Notes under the pieces: generated by a model
What the model was told of the DNA's origin: nothing
Databases searched by the model: none
Seen by the model: only the letters and a program-made list of their open reading frames with translations
Shown: piece after piece, positions 28,481 through 38,157 of the stretch
Numbering within the stretch: the stretch's first letter is position 1
Layout: each line of letters opens with the position of its first letter
Made by a program: the position numbers and the translations under genes
Origin: Halarcobacter bivalviorum
Lineage (GTDB): Bacteria; Campylobacterota; Campylobacteria; Campylobacterales; Arcobacteraceae
Length of the DNA stretch: 64,000 nt
Direction: 5' to 3'
Assembly: GCF_003346815.1 (NCBI RefSeq)
Contig: NZ_CP031217.1
Span: 124,001-188,000, forward strand

Positions 28481-28507
28481 AGTTACAAATTATACTTTAA
28501 TGTAACT
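28481..28507 (-). promoter_or_regulatory. ispDF-cemR promoter with flanking inverted repeat
   Basis: AGTTACA (28481-28487) and TGTAACT (28501-28507) form a perfect inverted repeat around 13 bp. On the minus strand this spacer holds TATAAT (28489-28494). Each arm differs by one base from the HP1021 box TGTTWCW, so autoregulation by the cemR product is possible. The downstream T run would also let it work as a weak terminator for the HDOD gene. Confidence 0.5.
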
Positions 28508-28516
28508 TATGAATTC

Positions 28517-29338
28517 TTAAAGATCTTCTTCTAATTTATATTTAATAGATTCAATTGCTTTATGTAATATTTCTGAGTCAAAACCATACTCTTCTGCTTT
28601 GTTTAAAGCTCTTTGGATATTTGCCTCTGATAAAGGATTTTTAATGTCAGATAAAATTTTTACAATTTCTAATATTTGTACTTTTTTAAGATAATCTGCA
28701 GGACAGTTTTCTAAATCTTCTACAAAACCAATTGAAAAAATAAGATTATGACTTAAATTCCAGTGTTTAAAGATATTTGCAGTAATTCTTGCACATGAGT
28801 AGCCAATAAATTCTCTTTCTACTAATGATACATTTTTAGTAATTGCTAGTTGTTCTTGAAACTCTTCTATTTTATTATTATCATTAATTATTTCAGAAAT
28901 AATAAACTTACCAGTCTCTTGTAAAAAGGCAGGTAATAGTAAATCCTCTTTTAAGTCTTTATCAATTTTAGCAACCCAAGTATTTATAAGATTTGAGGCA
29001 AGATTACAAGTAAACATAAAGTCATCAGTAGTTGAACCATATGCTCTTAAATCTGTTTGAATTAGATTTTGAATTACTGAACCCAATGCAATAGAGATAG
29101 TAAAATTAACACCTAATAATGAAATCGCACGACTTGGAGTTTCTACTTCACTTACAAACCCAAACATTGCAGAATTAGCTACTCTTAAAACAGTAGTGAT
29201 TATTAGAGGATCTTTCTCTATAATCTTTAATAAATCAAGAGGTTCTTTAGTAGGCATTTTTCTAAATTCTTCAAGCTCAATAACAGAACGAGGTAAAGGT
29301 GGCAAAGAATCAATTTTTTCTACTATCAACTGTTTCAT
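28517..29338 (-). CDS. HDOD-domain signalling protein
   Basis: A 273-aa protein made essentially of one HDOD domain, a catalytically inert relative of HD phosphohydrolases. Seen: IDSLPPLPRSVIELEEF at the start, then IIEKDPLIITTVLRVANSAMFGF and SLLGVNFTISIALGSVI, the family core. HDOD proteins act as adaptors in c-di-GMP, motility or stress signalling. It overlaps the upstream unknown gene by 4 bp, which suggests the two products work together. Confidence 0.9.
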   Translation of the reverse strand: MKQLIVEKIDSLPPLPRSVIELEEFRKMPTKEPLDLLKIIEKDPLIITTVLRVANSAMFGFVSEVETPSRAISLLGVNFTISIALGSVIQNLIQTDLRAYGSTTDDFMFTCNLASNLINTWVAKIDKDLKEDLLLPAFLQETGKFIISEIINDNNKIEEFQEQLAITKNVSLVEREFIGYSCARITANIFKHWNLSHNLIFSIGFVEDLENCPADYLKKVQILEIVKILSDIKNPLSEANIQRALNKAEEYGFDSEILHKAIESIKYKLEEDL

Positions 29339-30273
29339 TTTCTATCCTGGAAATCAAATTTTCTTATAATATCAATTAATTGTTTATACTCATCTGTATC
29401 AAGAGCTAATAAATTAAGTTTATCTTTGAATAAATTTTGCTTTGTTATTTTATTTATATAAGAAGAACTTTTTCTAAAATTACTTAACAGTACTTTTTCT
29501 AAGCATTCTATGTCATAAAAATTATTACATTCATTTAAAGAAAAATTATTTTTGTAAAAATTAATAATATTTTTAAATTTTTCATTTTTAAAAATTTTAT
29601 TATCTTCAAGGGAATAAATTTTATAAATAAGAGTTAAAATCAAAAATGAAGCATTATTTTTTAAAATAGCTAATTCTATTTCTTTATTTGTAAACTCTTT
29701 ATTTCCAAAATTAGAAGCTACACTTAAATCAAATCCATGAAACATTCTTTCTAAGTTTAAAAGATATTTTTCAAGAGTATAGTCTAAAGGATATTTAGAA
29801 ATATCATGATAATCAAGATGTGAAAAATAATATAGCTGTTCGCCAATTAAATTATTTAAGATATTTATATGTTTAATATCAAGGGGTAACAAAAGTTTTA
29901 ACATATTTTTTGATTCTTTTAATGTTTGAAAGAAAGTAGAGATTTGTTTTCTTTTTTCTTTATCACAAATAAAAGTATTACAAAGTTCTGTAAAAACTTT
30001 TATAATTAAAAGATAAAGCTTAAACTCAATTTCAAAAAGCTCTTTGTTTTGATTAAAACTATTTTTTAAAAGCTCTTCGTAATATCTAAAAAGTTTATCA
30101 ACTTCATTTATATCATAGTTTTCATTTACTGAAAGAGAAAAAGAGTTTTCAAAAGATAGGTCTTGAATTAAAAAAAGTAGTTGTTTTTCTTTATTTTGTT
30201 CATAAGAAAGAATTTCTTTTAGCTTTTGTACGGATTGTTCATAAATAGCTGCTAGTGTTTCGACCTTTTTCAT
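29335..30273 (-). CDS. Unknown helical protein coupled to HDOD gene
   Basis: Not recognised. A 312-aa, Lys/Asn/Leu-rich protein predicted to be almost all helix. It has no signal peptide, no membrane segment, and no cluster of conserved His, Asp or Cys that would suggest an active site. It starts from an ATG with AAGG upstream and a TATAAT on the minus strand at 30300-30305. The 4-bp overlap with the HDOD gene suggests translational coupling, so a partner or regulator of the HDOD protein is the best guess. Confidence 0.7.
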   Translation of the reverse strand: MKKVETLAAIYEQSVQKLKEILSYEQNKEKQLLFLIQDLSFENSFSLSVNENYDINEVDKLFRYYEELLKNSFNQNKELFEIEFKLYLLIIKVFTELCNTFICDKEKRKQISTFFQTLKESKNMLKLLLPLDIKHINILNNLIGEQLYYFSHLDYHDISKYPLDYTLEKYLLNLERMFHGFDLSVASNFGNKEFTNKEIELAILKNNASFLILTLIYKIYSLEDNKIFKNEKFKNIINFYKNNFSLNECNNFYDIECLEKVLLSNFRKSSSYINKITKQNLFKDKLNLLALDTDEYKQLIDIIRKFDFQDRK

Positions 30274-30377
30274 ATGAACCTTAAATAGTAGAATAGATTA
30301 TTATAATCTAATGTTTCTTATATAATTAATAAATTGAAACTAGTTGTTTTAATTAAGTTTATATAATCTAAATTTGA

Positions 30378-30383
30378 TATAAT
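30378..30383 (+). promoter_or_regulatory. thiC promoter -10
   Basis: TTGATATAAT ends 29 bp before the thiC ATG, leaving no room after the start of transcription for a TPP riboswitch. Confidence 0.5.
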
Positions 30384-30403
30384 CATCCCAAATTATTACA
30401 TAG

Positions 30404-31768
<1,365 letters not shown>

Positions 31769-31795
31769 AATATTAATAAAATATAAGTTATAAAA

Positions 31796-31827
31796 AGGTC
31801 AAGTATTTTTTACTTGACCTTTTTTTA
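31796..31827 (+). terminator. Rho-independent terminator of thiC
   Basis: AGGTCAAGTA and TACTTGACCT form a perfect 10-bp stem with a TTTTT loop, followed by a T run. It lies 28 bp after the thiC stop. Confidence 0.92.
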
Positions 31828-31867
31828 TTAATGAATTCAATTAAGACTAAAATTATCCTATTTAAAA

Positions 31868-31873
31868 TATAAT
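31868..31873 (+). promoter_or_regulatory. mrp promoter -10
   Basis: TATAAT lies 43 bp before the mrp ATG in the AT-rich spacer after the thiC terminator. Confidence 0.45.
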
Positions 31874-31916
31874 ACGATAAAATTTTCAATAGAAACTATT
31901 TATAAGGACAAAAGAT

Positions 31917-33107
31917 ATGGCAAGTATAGCTGATATAAAAGAAGAGTTATCAAAAGTTATATATCCAGGATTCCAAAAATCTATTATTGATTTTGGGTTC
32001 GTAAAAGATATCCAAATTGATGCTGATGACGCCTGTACAATACTTTTAGATATTACTTCAAGTGCACAAGAAGTATCTTCTAAATTAGAACAAGATATTT
32101 CAGAAGTATTAAACACAATTGGTGTTACAAATGTAAATTTAAAAATTAGTAAACCAGAAGCTCCAAAACAACAAAGTAATAGTGTAAGTGGAAGTAATAT
32201 TGCTCCACAAATTAAAAACTTTGTAATGGTAAGTTCAGGAAAAGGTGGAGTTGGTAAATCAACTACAACTGTAAACTTAGCAATTGCTGCAGCAATGCAA
32301 GGTAAAAAAGTAGGTATCTTAGATGCTGATATTTATGGACCAAATATTCCTCGTATGATGGGAATAAATGGATTAGAAGTTGAGGTAGTTGGTAATAAAG
32401 CTAAACCTTTTAATGCTTATGGTGTTGCTGTAATGTCAATGGGTTCTTTAATGGAAGAGGGACAATCTCTTATTTGGAGAGGTGCTATGATTATGAAAGC
32501 AATTCAACAACTATTAAGAGATATTCTTTGGGAAGATTTAGATATTTTATTTATTGATATGCCTCCAGGAACTGGTGATGCTCAATTAACTTTAGCTCAA
32601 AGTGTTCCTGTAACATGTGGTATTAATGTTACTACTCCTCAACATGTAGCACTTGATGATTCAAGAAGATCTTTAGATATGTTCCAAAAACTTCATATTC
32701 CTATTGGTGGAATTGTTGAAAATATGAGTGGATTTATTTGTCCAGAGTGTAACACTGAATCAGATATTTTTGGAAGAGGAACTTGTGAAGAGCTTGCAGA
32801 GCAATATAATACACAAGTATTAGGATTACTTCCAATTGAACCAGCAATTAGAGAAGGTGGAGATGGTGGTAAACCAGTAGTTTATTTCAAACCAGAATCT
32901 GAATCTGCAAAAAGATATATGCAAGCAACAGAGAAGTTACTACAATTTGTAGATGCTAACTCAGATAAAGCTGAAAATGCTTCTATTCAACCAACTACAA
33001 ATGGTGTATCAGCTTGTTCTACAAGTGGTGCAGCAGCTTCTCAATCTCAATCTCAAGCACAACAACAATCATCAGGTGGATGTGGAACTGGTTGTGGTTG
33101 TCACTAA
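31917..33107 (+). CDS. apbC: Mrp/ApbC-type iron-sulfur carrier ATPase
   Basis: P-loop ATPase that carries and delivers Fe-S clusters (396 aa). The N-terminal ~90 residues are a MIP18-like (DUF59) domain. The deviant Walker A motif SSGKGGVGKST is at about 106-116. The cluster-binding CxxC is FICPECN (about 274-277). After the ATPase domain comes a Ser/Gln/Ala-rich linker and a Cys-rich tail ending in CGTGCGCH, which may bind a further metal or cluster and is unusual in length. It is a single gene flanked by terminators. Confidence 0.93.
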   Translation: MASIADIKEELSKVIYPGFQKSIIDFGFVKDIQIDADDACTILLDITSSAQEVSSKLEQDISEVLNTIGVTNVNLKISKPEAPKQQSNSVSGSNIAPQIKNFVMVSSGKGGVGKSTTTVNLAIAAAMQGKKVGILDADIYGPNIPRMMGINGLEVEVVGNKAKPFNAYGVAVMSMGSLMEEGQSLIWRGAMIMKAIQQLLRDILWEDLDILFIDMPPGTGDAQLTLAQSVPVTCGINVTTPQHVALDDSRRSLDMFQKLHIPIGGIVENMSGFICPECNTESDIFGRGTCEELAEQYNTQVLGLLPIEPAIREGGDGGKPVVYFKPESESAKRYMQATEKLLQFVDANSDKAENASIQPTTNGVSACSTSGAAASQSQSQAQQQSSGGCGTGCGCH

Positions 33108-33135
33108 ATAAAAAGAGCTTTTGCTCTTTTTATTC
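33107..33135 (+). terminator. Terminator of mrp
   Basis: AAAAGAGC (33111-33118) pairs with GCTCTTTT (33123-33130) around TTTT, extended by A-T pairs on both sides and followed by T-rich sequence directly after the mrp stop. Confidence 0.88.
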
Positions 33136-33202
33136 TTTCTTGTCGTTTTTATACAATTAATAGATTTTAAATTTTTATAAACTTCTAAAAAAAGGAGTTT
33201 AT

Positions 33203-33745
33203 ATGAAAAAAATACTTGTACTACTAGCCCATGATGATTTAGAAAATTCACTTGTAAATAGAAGAATCAAAGAAGAACTAAGATGTGAAGAAAATGTTCT
33301 TTATAAAGATTTAAATGAACTATATCCTGATTTTAATATTGATGTTAAAAAAGAGCAAGAGGATTTAAAAAATATCTCAAAAATTGTATTTCAATTTCCA
33401 ATGTATTGGTATAGTGCACCAGCATTACTTAAAAGATGGGTAGATACGGTTTTAGAGTATGGTTTCTCTTTTATAATCAATGAGAAAGGAGAGTTTGAAG
33501 CTTTAGCTTTAAAAGATAAAGAGTTTCAAACTCTTATTTCAATGGGAGCAAAAGAGGAGTCATTTTATGGAGAAGATAGATTAAGTGTAAAAGAGTGTTT
33601 AAATTCATATTTTTATACAATGAAAATGTTAGGAACAAAAGAGAAGGAATCTGTTTTTATATATGGCTCTGAGTATGGTGATATTACAGAAGAAAAACTT
33701 CAAAAGCATCTTCAAGAAGTAAAAGAAAAGGTATTAAAAAAATAG
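33203..33745 (+). CDS. KefF/MdaB-type NAD(P)H quinone oxidoreductase
   Basis: Flavodoxin-fold oxidoreductase of 180 aa. The hallmark FQFPMYWYSAPALLKRWVDTVLEYGFSF binds FMN/FAD and forms the quinone site, and the start KKILVLLAHDDLENS is the first beta-alpha unit. Members reduce quinones by two electrons; some regulate Kef potassium channels, but no kef gene is near. A good AAAGGAG precedes the ATG. The AraC gene starts on its stop codon. Confidence 0.88.
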   Translation: MKKILVLLAHDDLENSLVNRRIKEELRCEENVLYKDLNELYPDFNIDVKKEQEDLKNISKIVFQFPMYWYSAPALLKRWVDTVLEYGFSFIINEKGEFEALALKDKEFQTLISMGAKEESFYGEDRLSVKECLNSYFYTMKMLGTKEKESVFIYGSEYGDITEEKLQKHLQEVKEKVLKK

Positions 33746-34593
33746 TGGCATATTTTAATAAAGAGTTAGCTGAGATAGGTTTTAAACTTTATGAACCCTG
33801 TAAAGAGTTAAAACCTTACATTTTTAATTATTGGAAAATAGAAGCAAATCTTAGTGAGAAAAAAAGCTTAAAAATTTTAACTGATGGAAGTCTTGGATTT
33901 GTAATTAATTTTGCAAATCCCTTCTCTTTGGAAGTAAATCAAAAGCAAATATTATGTAGTTCACCTGTAACTTTAACTGGGCAAACTAAATATCCAACTA
34001 TTATTAATTTTAACAAGAAAATTGAAGCCTTTGGCATTAGATTTAATCCTGGTGGAGCATATAGATTTTTTGATGAAGAACTCTTTTATTTTCAAAATAA
34101 AAATATAGATTATAAAGACTCTTTTTGGAATTTTATAGAATTTTTTGAGAAGTTAAAAACTTGTAGTGAAGAACAAAAAGTCATATTATGTGATGAGTTT
34201 TTATTAAAAAGATTATCTTTATCAAAAAAGGAGAACTCAAAATATACCTTTAAAATTATTGAGTTAATTAATAAAAGAAAAGGTGATATTTCAGTTGAGG
34301 AACTAAGTTCTTATTTTAATATTTCAGCAAGACAAATAGAAAGAGTATTTAAAAAAGAGTTAGGGCTTACTGTAAAACTTTTTATTCGTATAATAAGGCT
34401 TAGAAATACAAGGGATAAAATAAGCTCTTTAAAGGTTGATACTTTAACAAATACTGCCTATGATAATGGTTTTTTTGATCAAGCGCATTTTATAAAAGAG
34501 TTTAAATCTTTTATGAGTGAAACACCTAAAAACTATTACTCAAATAAACTTCAAATGGCAAAAGAGCTTAATTATAAAAAGTATAAGGTTTAA
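33745..34593 (+). CDS. AraC-family transcriptional regulator
   Basis: Regulator of 282 aa starting at a GTG that overlaps the oxidoreductase stop (TAGTG). The N-terminal ~160 residues look like a DUF6597-type sensor (LYEPCKELKPYIFNYWKIE; EAFGIRFNPGGAYRFF). The C-terminal AraC DNA-binding part has two helix-turn-helix units (ISVEELSSYFNISARQIERVFKKE and NTAYDNGFFDQAHFIKEFKSFMSETPKNYY). It probably controls the coupled oxidoreductase, but no operator could be identified. Confidence 0.88.
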   Translation: MAYFNKELAEIGFKLYEPCKELKPYIFNYWKIEANLSEKKSLKILTDGSLGFVINFANPFSLEVNQKQILCSSPVTLTGQTKYPTIINFNKKIEAFGIRFNPGGAYRFFDEELFYFQNKNIDYKDSFWNFIEFFEKLKTCSEEQKVILCDEFLLKRLSLSKKENSKYTFKIIELINKRKGDISVEELSSYFNISARQIERVFKKELGLTVKLFIRIIRLRNTRDKISSLKVDTLTNTAYDNGFFDQAHFIKEFKSFMSETPKNYYSNKLQMAKELNYKKYKV

Positions 34594-34678
34594 ATTCTTT
34601 ATACTATTGTTACTTTTTATAATTCAATTTAAAGAAAAAAATCAAATTGTCTAAGAAAATTTTAGTTTAATTAAAAAT

Positions 34679-34684
34679 TATAAT
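34679..34684 (+). promoter_or_regulatory. -10 of the 35-residue peptide gene
   Basis: TATAAT lies 32 bp before the small ORF start, with AAAAGGAG between the two. Confidence 0.5.
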
Positions 34685-34716
34685 AAACTATAAATAAAGA
34701 CAAAAGGAGCTAAGAA

Positions 34717-34824
34717 ATGTTTTTAACTGAGATTTTTATATTTGTTGTAGTTGGATTATTAGCTTTTATGGGTGCTAGTTTTGTGGTTAAACACTTTATT
34801 AGAAAGAAAGAGAAAAAAGCCTAA
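34717..34824 (+). CDS. Small single-span membrane peptide (35 aa)
   Basis: Short ORF of 35 residues. An N-terminal MFLTE is followed by one strongly hydrophobic helix (residues 6-24, IFIFVVVGLLAFMGASFVV) and the basic tail KHFIRKKEKKA. The charge pattern predicts the N-terminus out and the C-terminus in the cytoplasm. An ideal ribosome site (AAAAGGAG) is 7-8 bp upstream, and a -10 box stands in front of that. It ends 2 bp before the convergent hisIE stop. No known family is recognised; small membrane peptides often modulate transporters or respiratory complexes. Confidence 0.65.
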   Translation: MFLTEIFIFVVVGLLAFMGASFVVKHFIRKKEKKA

Positions 34825-34826
34825 GG

Positions 34827-35507
34827 CTATTTTTCTCTAGAGTTTTTTTCTTCAATTCCAGATAAACCAAACCTTCTTGAAAGTTCTTGCTTTACTCTAT
34901 CTGGATTAATTCCTTTGCTTGAAAGAGCAACTAAACTATGATATAGTAAATCAGCTGCTTCATAGATAATCTCTTCTTCATCATTATCTTTAACAGCAAA
35001 TGTAAATTCCCCTGCTTCTTCTACAATCTTTTTAAGCATAGAGTTCTCTTTACCTTGTAAAAGTTTTGCAGTATATGATGTTGAAGGGTCATCATTTTTT
35101 CTAGATTCAATCACATGGTATAAAGTATCAATTACTCCATAAGCACTTGTAGTATTAACTTCTACGTCTAGTTTTATTTCATTGCTTTCTAAGTCTGTAA
35201 AAAAACATGATTTTCTTCCTGTATGGCAAGCAACTCCATTTTGATTTACTTTTAATAAAATAGTATCATTATCACAATCTACCATTGTAGAAGCTACTTC
35301 TTGAGTATGTCCAGAGCTTTCACCCTTTTTCCATATTCTTTGTTTACTTCTACTAAAATAGTGAGCTTGTTTTGTTTCTAAAGTTAATTTTAATGCTTCT
35401 TCATCCATATATGCTAGCATTAAAACCTCATTAGTTGTAGCATCTTGTGTAATAACAGGAATTAAACCTTCCATTTTTTTCCAGTCTATTTTATCTACCA
35501 TACTCAT
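34827..35507 (-). CDS. hisIE: Bifunctional HisI-HisE histidine biosynthesis enzyme
   Basis: Fusion (226 aa) for two steps of histidine synthesis. The N-terminal HisI part is phosphoribosyl-AMP cyclohydrolase (RIWKKGESSGHTQ, then DCDNDTILLKVNQNG and ACHTGRKSCFF, with zinc and magnesium ligands). The C-terminal HisE part (from about 135) is phosphoribosyl-ATP pyrophosphohydrolase (EEAGEFTFAVKDNDEEEIIYEAADLLYH, with paired acidic residues). A GGGA ribosome site precedes the first ATG; a second ATG two codons later is possible. Confidence 0.95.
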   Translation of the reverse strand: MSMVDKIDWKKMEGLIPVITQDATTNEVLMLAYMDEEALKLTLETKQAHYFSRSKQRIWKKGESSGHTQEVASTMVDCDNDTILLKVNQNGVACHTGRKSCFFTDLESNEIKLDVEVNTTSAYGVIDTLYHVIESRKNDDPSTSYTAKLLQGKENSMLKKIVEEAGEFTFAVKDNDEEEIIYEAADLLYHSLVALSSKGINPDRVKQELSRRFGLSGIEEKNSREK

Positions 35508-35533
35508 GTTTTTCCCTTTTTTATAACTTAATA

Positions 35534-35878
35534 TTAAAATTTTTTACCAAGCTCAACTTCTATTTTGTCAATAGATTTTGTTTCATTATTTATATCAAAA
35601 TTACTTTTTATATTGATGTCTTCTTCTTTTGAAGGATCAATAGGTCCATCTGTAGGTTTCAGATTATTTTTATAAGTAATGATGCCCTTCTTAGTTTTAG
35701 GAGCATTATCTATTTTATTTTTAACTTCATCATATACATTTGAATTGTTTTGGTAGTAGTTATTCTCTTTTGGAAGTTCAGTATTAAGTTCTTTTTTTAT
35801 TTCTACATTTGAGTAGTCTACTTTGTTTTCAGCTTTTAAAGCTAGAAAAAGTAAACTAATTAATAATATATATTTCAT
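35534..35878 (-). CDS. Hypothetical secreted protein
   Basis: Not recognised. A 114-aa protein with a short signal peptide (residues 1-16, ILLISLLFLALKA). The mature part is hydrophilic and rich in Asn, Lys, Asp and Glu, with low-complexity character and no Cys. It is probably periplasmic and partly disordered. It lies between the SPFH gene (separated by a hairpin) and hisIE on the same strand. Confidence 0.6.
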   Translation of the reverse strand: MKYILLISLLFLALKAENKVDYSNVEIKKELNTELPKENNYYQNNSNVYDEVKNKIDNAPKTKKGIITYKNNLKPTDGPIDPSKEEDINIKSNFDINNETKSIDKIEVELGKKF

Positions 35879-35885
35879 CTTTGTT

Positions 35886-35915
35886 CAAAATAAGAAGTAA
35901 AAATACTTCTTATTT
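35886..35915 (-). terminator. Hairpin/terminator after the SPFH gene
   Basis: A perfect 12-bp stem (35888-35899 with 35904-35915) with an AAAA loop lies 5 bp after the SPFH stop. On the minus strand it is followed by TTTTG. Confidence 0.72.
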
Positions 35916-35919
35916 CCTT

Positions 35920-37002
35920 TTATTTGTTAATTGCGGTATCTCTTGACTTATCTTTAGTGTCAACCCAGATATTTGGAGTTGAACCACCTGGAGTTAAGAA
36001 AATTTTCGCATCTTTGTTTTCTCTAAGAGCGTCATTAAATTTACCTTGAACTTGAATTTGTTGCATTTCAAGTAATCTTGGTGTTAAAGAGTTAGCAATC
36101 TCTTTATTTGCAGCAGCTTGTGCTTTTGCTTCAATAGTTACAGCATCTGCTCTACCTTGTGCTTCAATTCTGTTTCTATCAGCCTCACCCTTTGCAAGTG
36201 CAGCTTTTTTCTCAGCTTCTTGTTTAGCTCTTAAAACCTCGTATCTTACTCTTTCAGATTCTTGGTTAGCAATTTGAACTCTCTCAATTTGCTCTTTAAT
36301 TTTTGCTGGAAGTACAATCTCTCTTAATTGAACAGACTCAACTGTTACAGGAGTACCTTCTAAAGACTCAATTTGAGTTCTAATTCCATTTTCAATTAGA
36401 GTTGCAATCTCATTTCTTTTTGTTGGTAACTCTTCTGCATTAAATCCACCAACAACATTTCTTACGATATTTCTTACAACAGGGTTAACAATTTTGTCTT
36501 CCCAAGCTCTACCCCAAGTAGCAATAGTTACAGGAGCACCTGTTGCAGTAAGTCTATATTGAACAGTTAATTCAATAGAAACTGGTAAACCTCTTGCATC
36601 AAGAATATTAATAGCCGGGTTTAATTTGATACTTTGATCAAATCCTGCACTACCACTTGTTTCTACTGATGCATAGTTAATAAGTCTTACTTTTGTATCA
36701 ACTACAATAACCTTTTGGAATACTGGAATATATAAGTGGAAACCAGGATTTAAAGGTTTGTCTTCATATTTACCTGTAGTAACTTTGATACCTACTTGAC
36801 CAGATTCAATGATTACAAATGGCTTGAAAATAAATAAAGCAGCTACTATGATAATAATTACATAAATGAATCCTGCTTTTTTACCGAAATTTTTGAAAAA
36901 CTCAGGTGGCTCAAAAGGAGGTTGGTAGTTACCACCACCATTTGAGTTGTTACCTTTGTTTTGTTGTTGTCTATTTTTAAAATAGTCATTATCTATTGGC
37001 AT
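35920..37002 (-). CDS. Prohibitin-type SPFH membrane protein
   Basis: Membrane scaffold protein of 360 aa. A Gly/Asn-rich cytoplasmic N-terminus is followed by one TM helix (about 43-61) and the SPFH/Band-7 domain (IIESGQVGIKVTTGKYEDKPLNPGFHLYIPVFQKV). A charged Ala/Glu/Lys coiled coil follows (about 250-300). It is prohibitin-like and resembles the HflK/C partners that control FtsH, but no second subunit is adjacent, so HflK is not assigned. It probably forms large rings in the inner membrane. Confidence 0.88.
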   Translation of the reverse strand: MPIDNDYFKNRQQQNKGNNSNGGGNYQPPFEPPEFFKNFGKKAGFIYVIIIIVAALFIFKPFVIIESGQVGIKVTTGKYEDKPLNPGFHLYIPVFQKVIVVDTKVRLINYASVETSGSAGFDQSIKLNPAINILDARGLPVSIELTVQYRLTATGAPVTIATWGRAWEDKIVNPVVRNIVRNVVGGFNAEELPTKRNEIATLIENGIRTQIESLEGTPVTVESVQLREIVLPAKIKEQIERVQIANQESERVRYEVLRAKQEAEKKAALAKGEADRNRIEAQGRADAVTIEAKAQAAANKEIANSLTPRLLEMQQIQVQGKFNDALRENKDAKIFLTPGGSTPNIWVDTKDKSRDTAINK

Positions 37003-37020
37003 AAATTACCCTTTTTATTT

Positions 37021-37941
37021 TTAGTTGATATAAGTTAAATACTTTTCATACTTTTCATTTTTACCTTGAACAGCGTCAAAGTATGCTTTTTGTAAAGCTT
37101 CAGTAATTGGACCTCTTTCACCAGCTCCAATAACTCTACAATCTACTTCTCTAATTGGAGTTACTTCTACAGCAGTTCCTGTAAAGAAAGCTTCATCTGC
37201 AATATATACTTCTTCTCTAGTGATTCTTCTTCTAACAACTGTATAACCTAAATCTTCAGCTAGGTCAATAACTGTTGCTTGAGTAATTGATTCTAAAGTA
37301 TTATCATTTGGAGGAGTAATAATTACACCATCTCTAACAATAAAGAAACAAGCACCAGATGCTTCTGCAATATATCCTTGGTCATCTCTTAATAAAGCTT
37401 CATCATATCCAGCTTCAACTGCCTCAAATTTAGCCATTTGAGAGTTAAGGTAGTTTGCAACAGCTTTTGCTTTTCCCATACCAGATGTATTAGGGTTTCT
37501 AGTCATAGATGCAATTTTAACTCTTACACCTTTTTTCATTCCCTCTTCACCTAAATATGCTCCCCATTCCCAAGCAGAAACAGAAACATTTACAGGAGCA
37601 TCTTTATGATATAATCCCATAACTCCGTAACCTAAATAAACTAATGGTCTAATATATGCACCTTCAAATAGTTCGTTTTTTTGTAATAATTCAACTTGAG
37701 CATCATTTAACTCATCTTCAGTAAAAGGAACTTGAATAAGTGTCATTTTAGCAGAGTTAATTAATCTCTTAGTGTGCTCTTTTAATTTGAAGATGGCACA
37801 TCTTCCATCATGCGTTTTATAAGCTTTAGTACCCTCAATAGCACCATTCCCATAATGCAGAGTGTGACTTAAAACATGAACTTTTGCATCATTCCAATCA
37901 ACAAATTTCCCATCCATCCAGATGTATTTTGCTTCTGTCAT
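37021..37941 (-). CDS. ilvE: Branched-chain amino acid aminotransferase
   Basis: PLP enzyme (306 aa) that makes or degrades Leu, Ile and Val. Fold-type IV motifs are seen: WMDGKFVDWNDAKVHVLSH at the start, HYGNGAIEGTKAY, and the PLP Lys region GMGKAKAVANYLN. DEALLRDDQGYIAEASGACFFIV, then FFTGTAVEVTPIREVD, complete the active site. It lies 18 bp before the SPFH gene on the same strand. Confidence 0.95.
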   Translation of the reverse strand: MTEAKYIWMDGKFVDWNDAKVHVLSHTLHYGNGAIEGTKAYKTHDGRCAIFKLKEHTKRLINSAKMTLIQVPFTEDELNDAQVELLQKNELFEGAYIRPLVYLGYGVMGLYHKDAPVNVSVSAWEWGAYLGEEGMKKGVRVKIASMTRNPNTSGMGKAKAVANYLNSQMAKFEAVEAGYDEALLRDDQGYIAEASGACFFIVRDGVIITPPNDNTLESITQATVIDLAEDLGYTVVRRRITREEVYIADEAFFTGTAVEVTPIREVDCRVIGAGERGPITEALQKAYFDAVQGKNEKYEKYLTYIN

Positions 37942-38157
37942 ATATCCATCCCTATAAATAAAGTAATTGTATTTTCAATTTACTTTTTGATTTTTGTCTG
38001 ATAGTTTATCCAAGCTTGCTTTAAAATAAAGTGAATGATTGTTTTTATTCTTTACAACTAATTATTATATTAAATCAATGTGAATTTTATATGGAGTTTT
38101 TTAAGATTGCTTTCTTTTTTCTTTGCTATTATTTAAAAAAAAATTAAAGGTAATATT

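Noticed and set aside
33203-34593. Kef potassium-channel regulation by the flavodoxin-fold reductase
   Set aside because: No kef gene is nearby; only the fold resembles KefF.
35920-37002. HflK or HflC assignment
   Set aside because: Only one SPFH gene is present, without a partner; prohibitin-like is the safer call.
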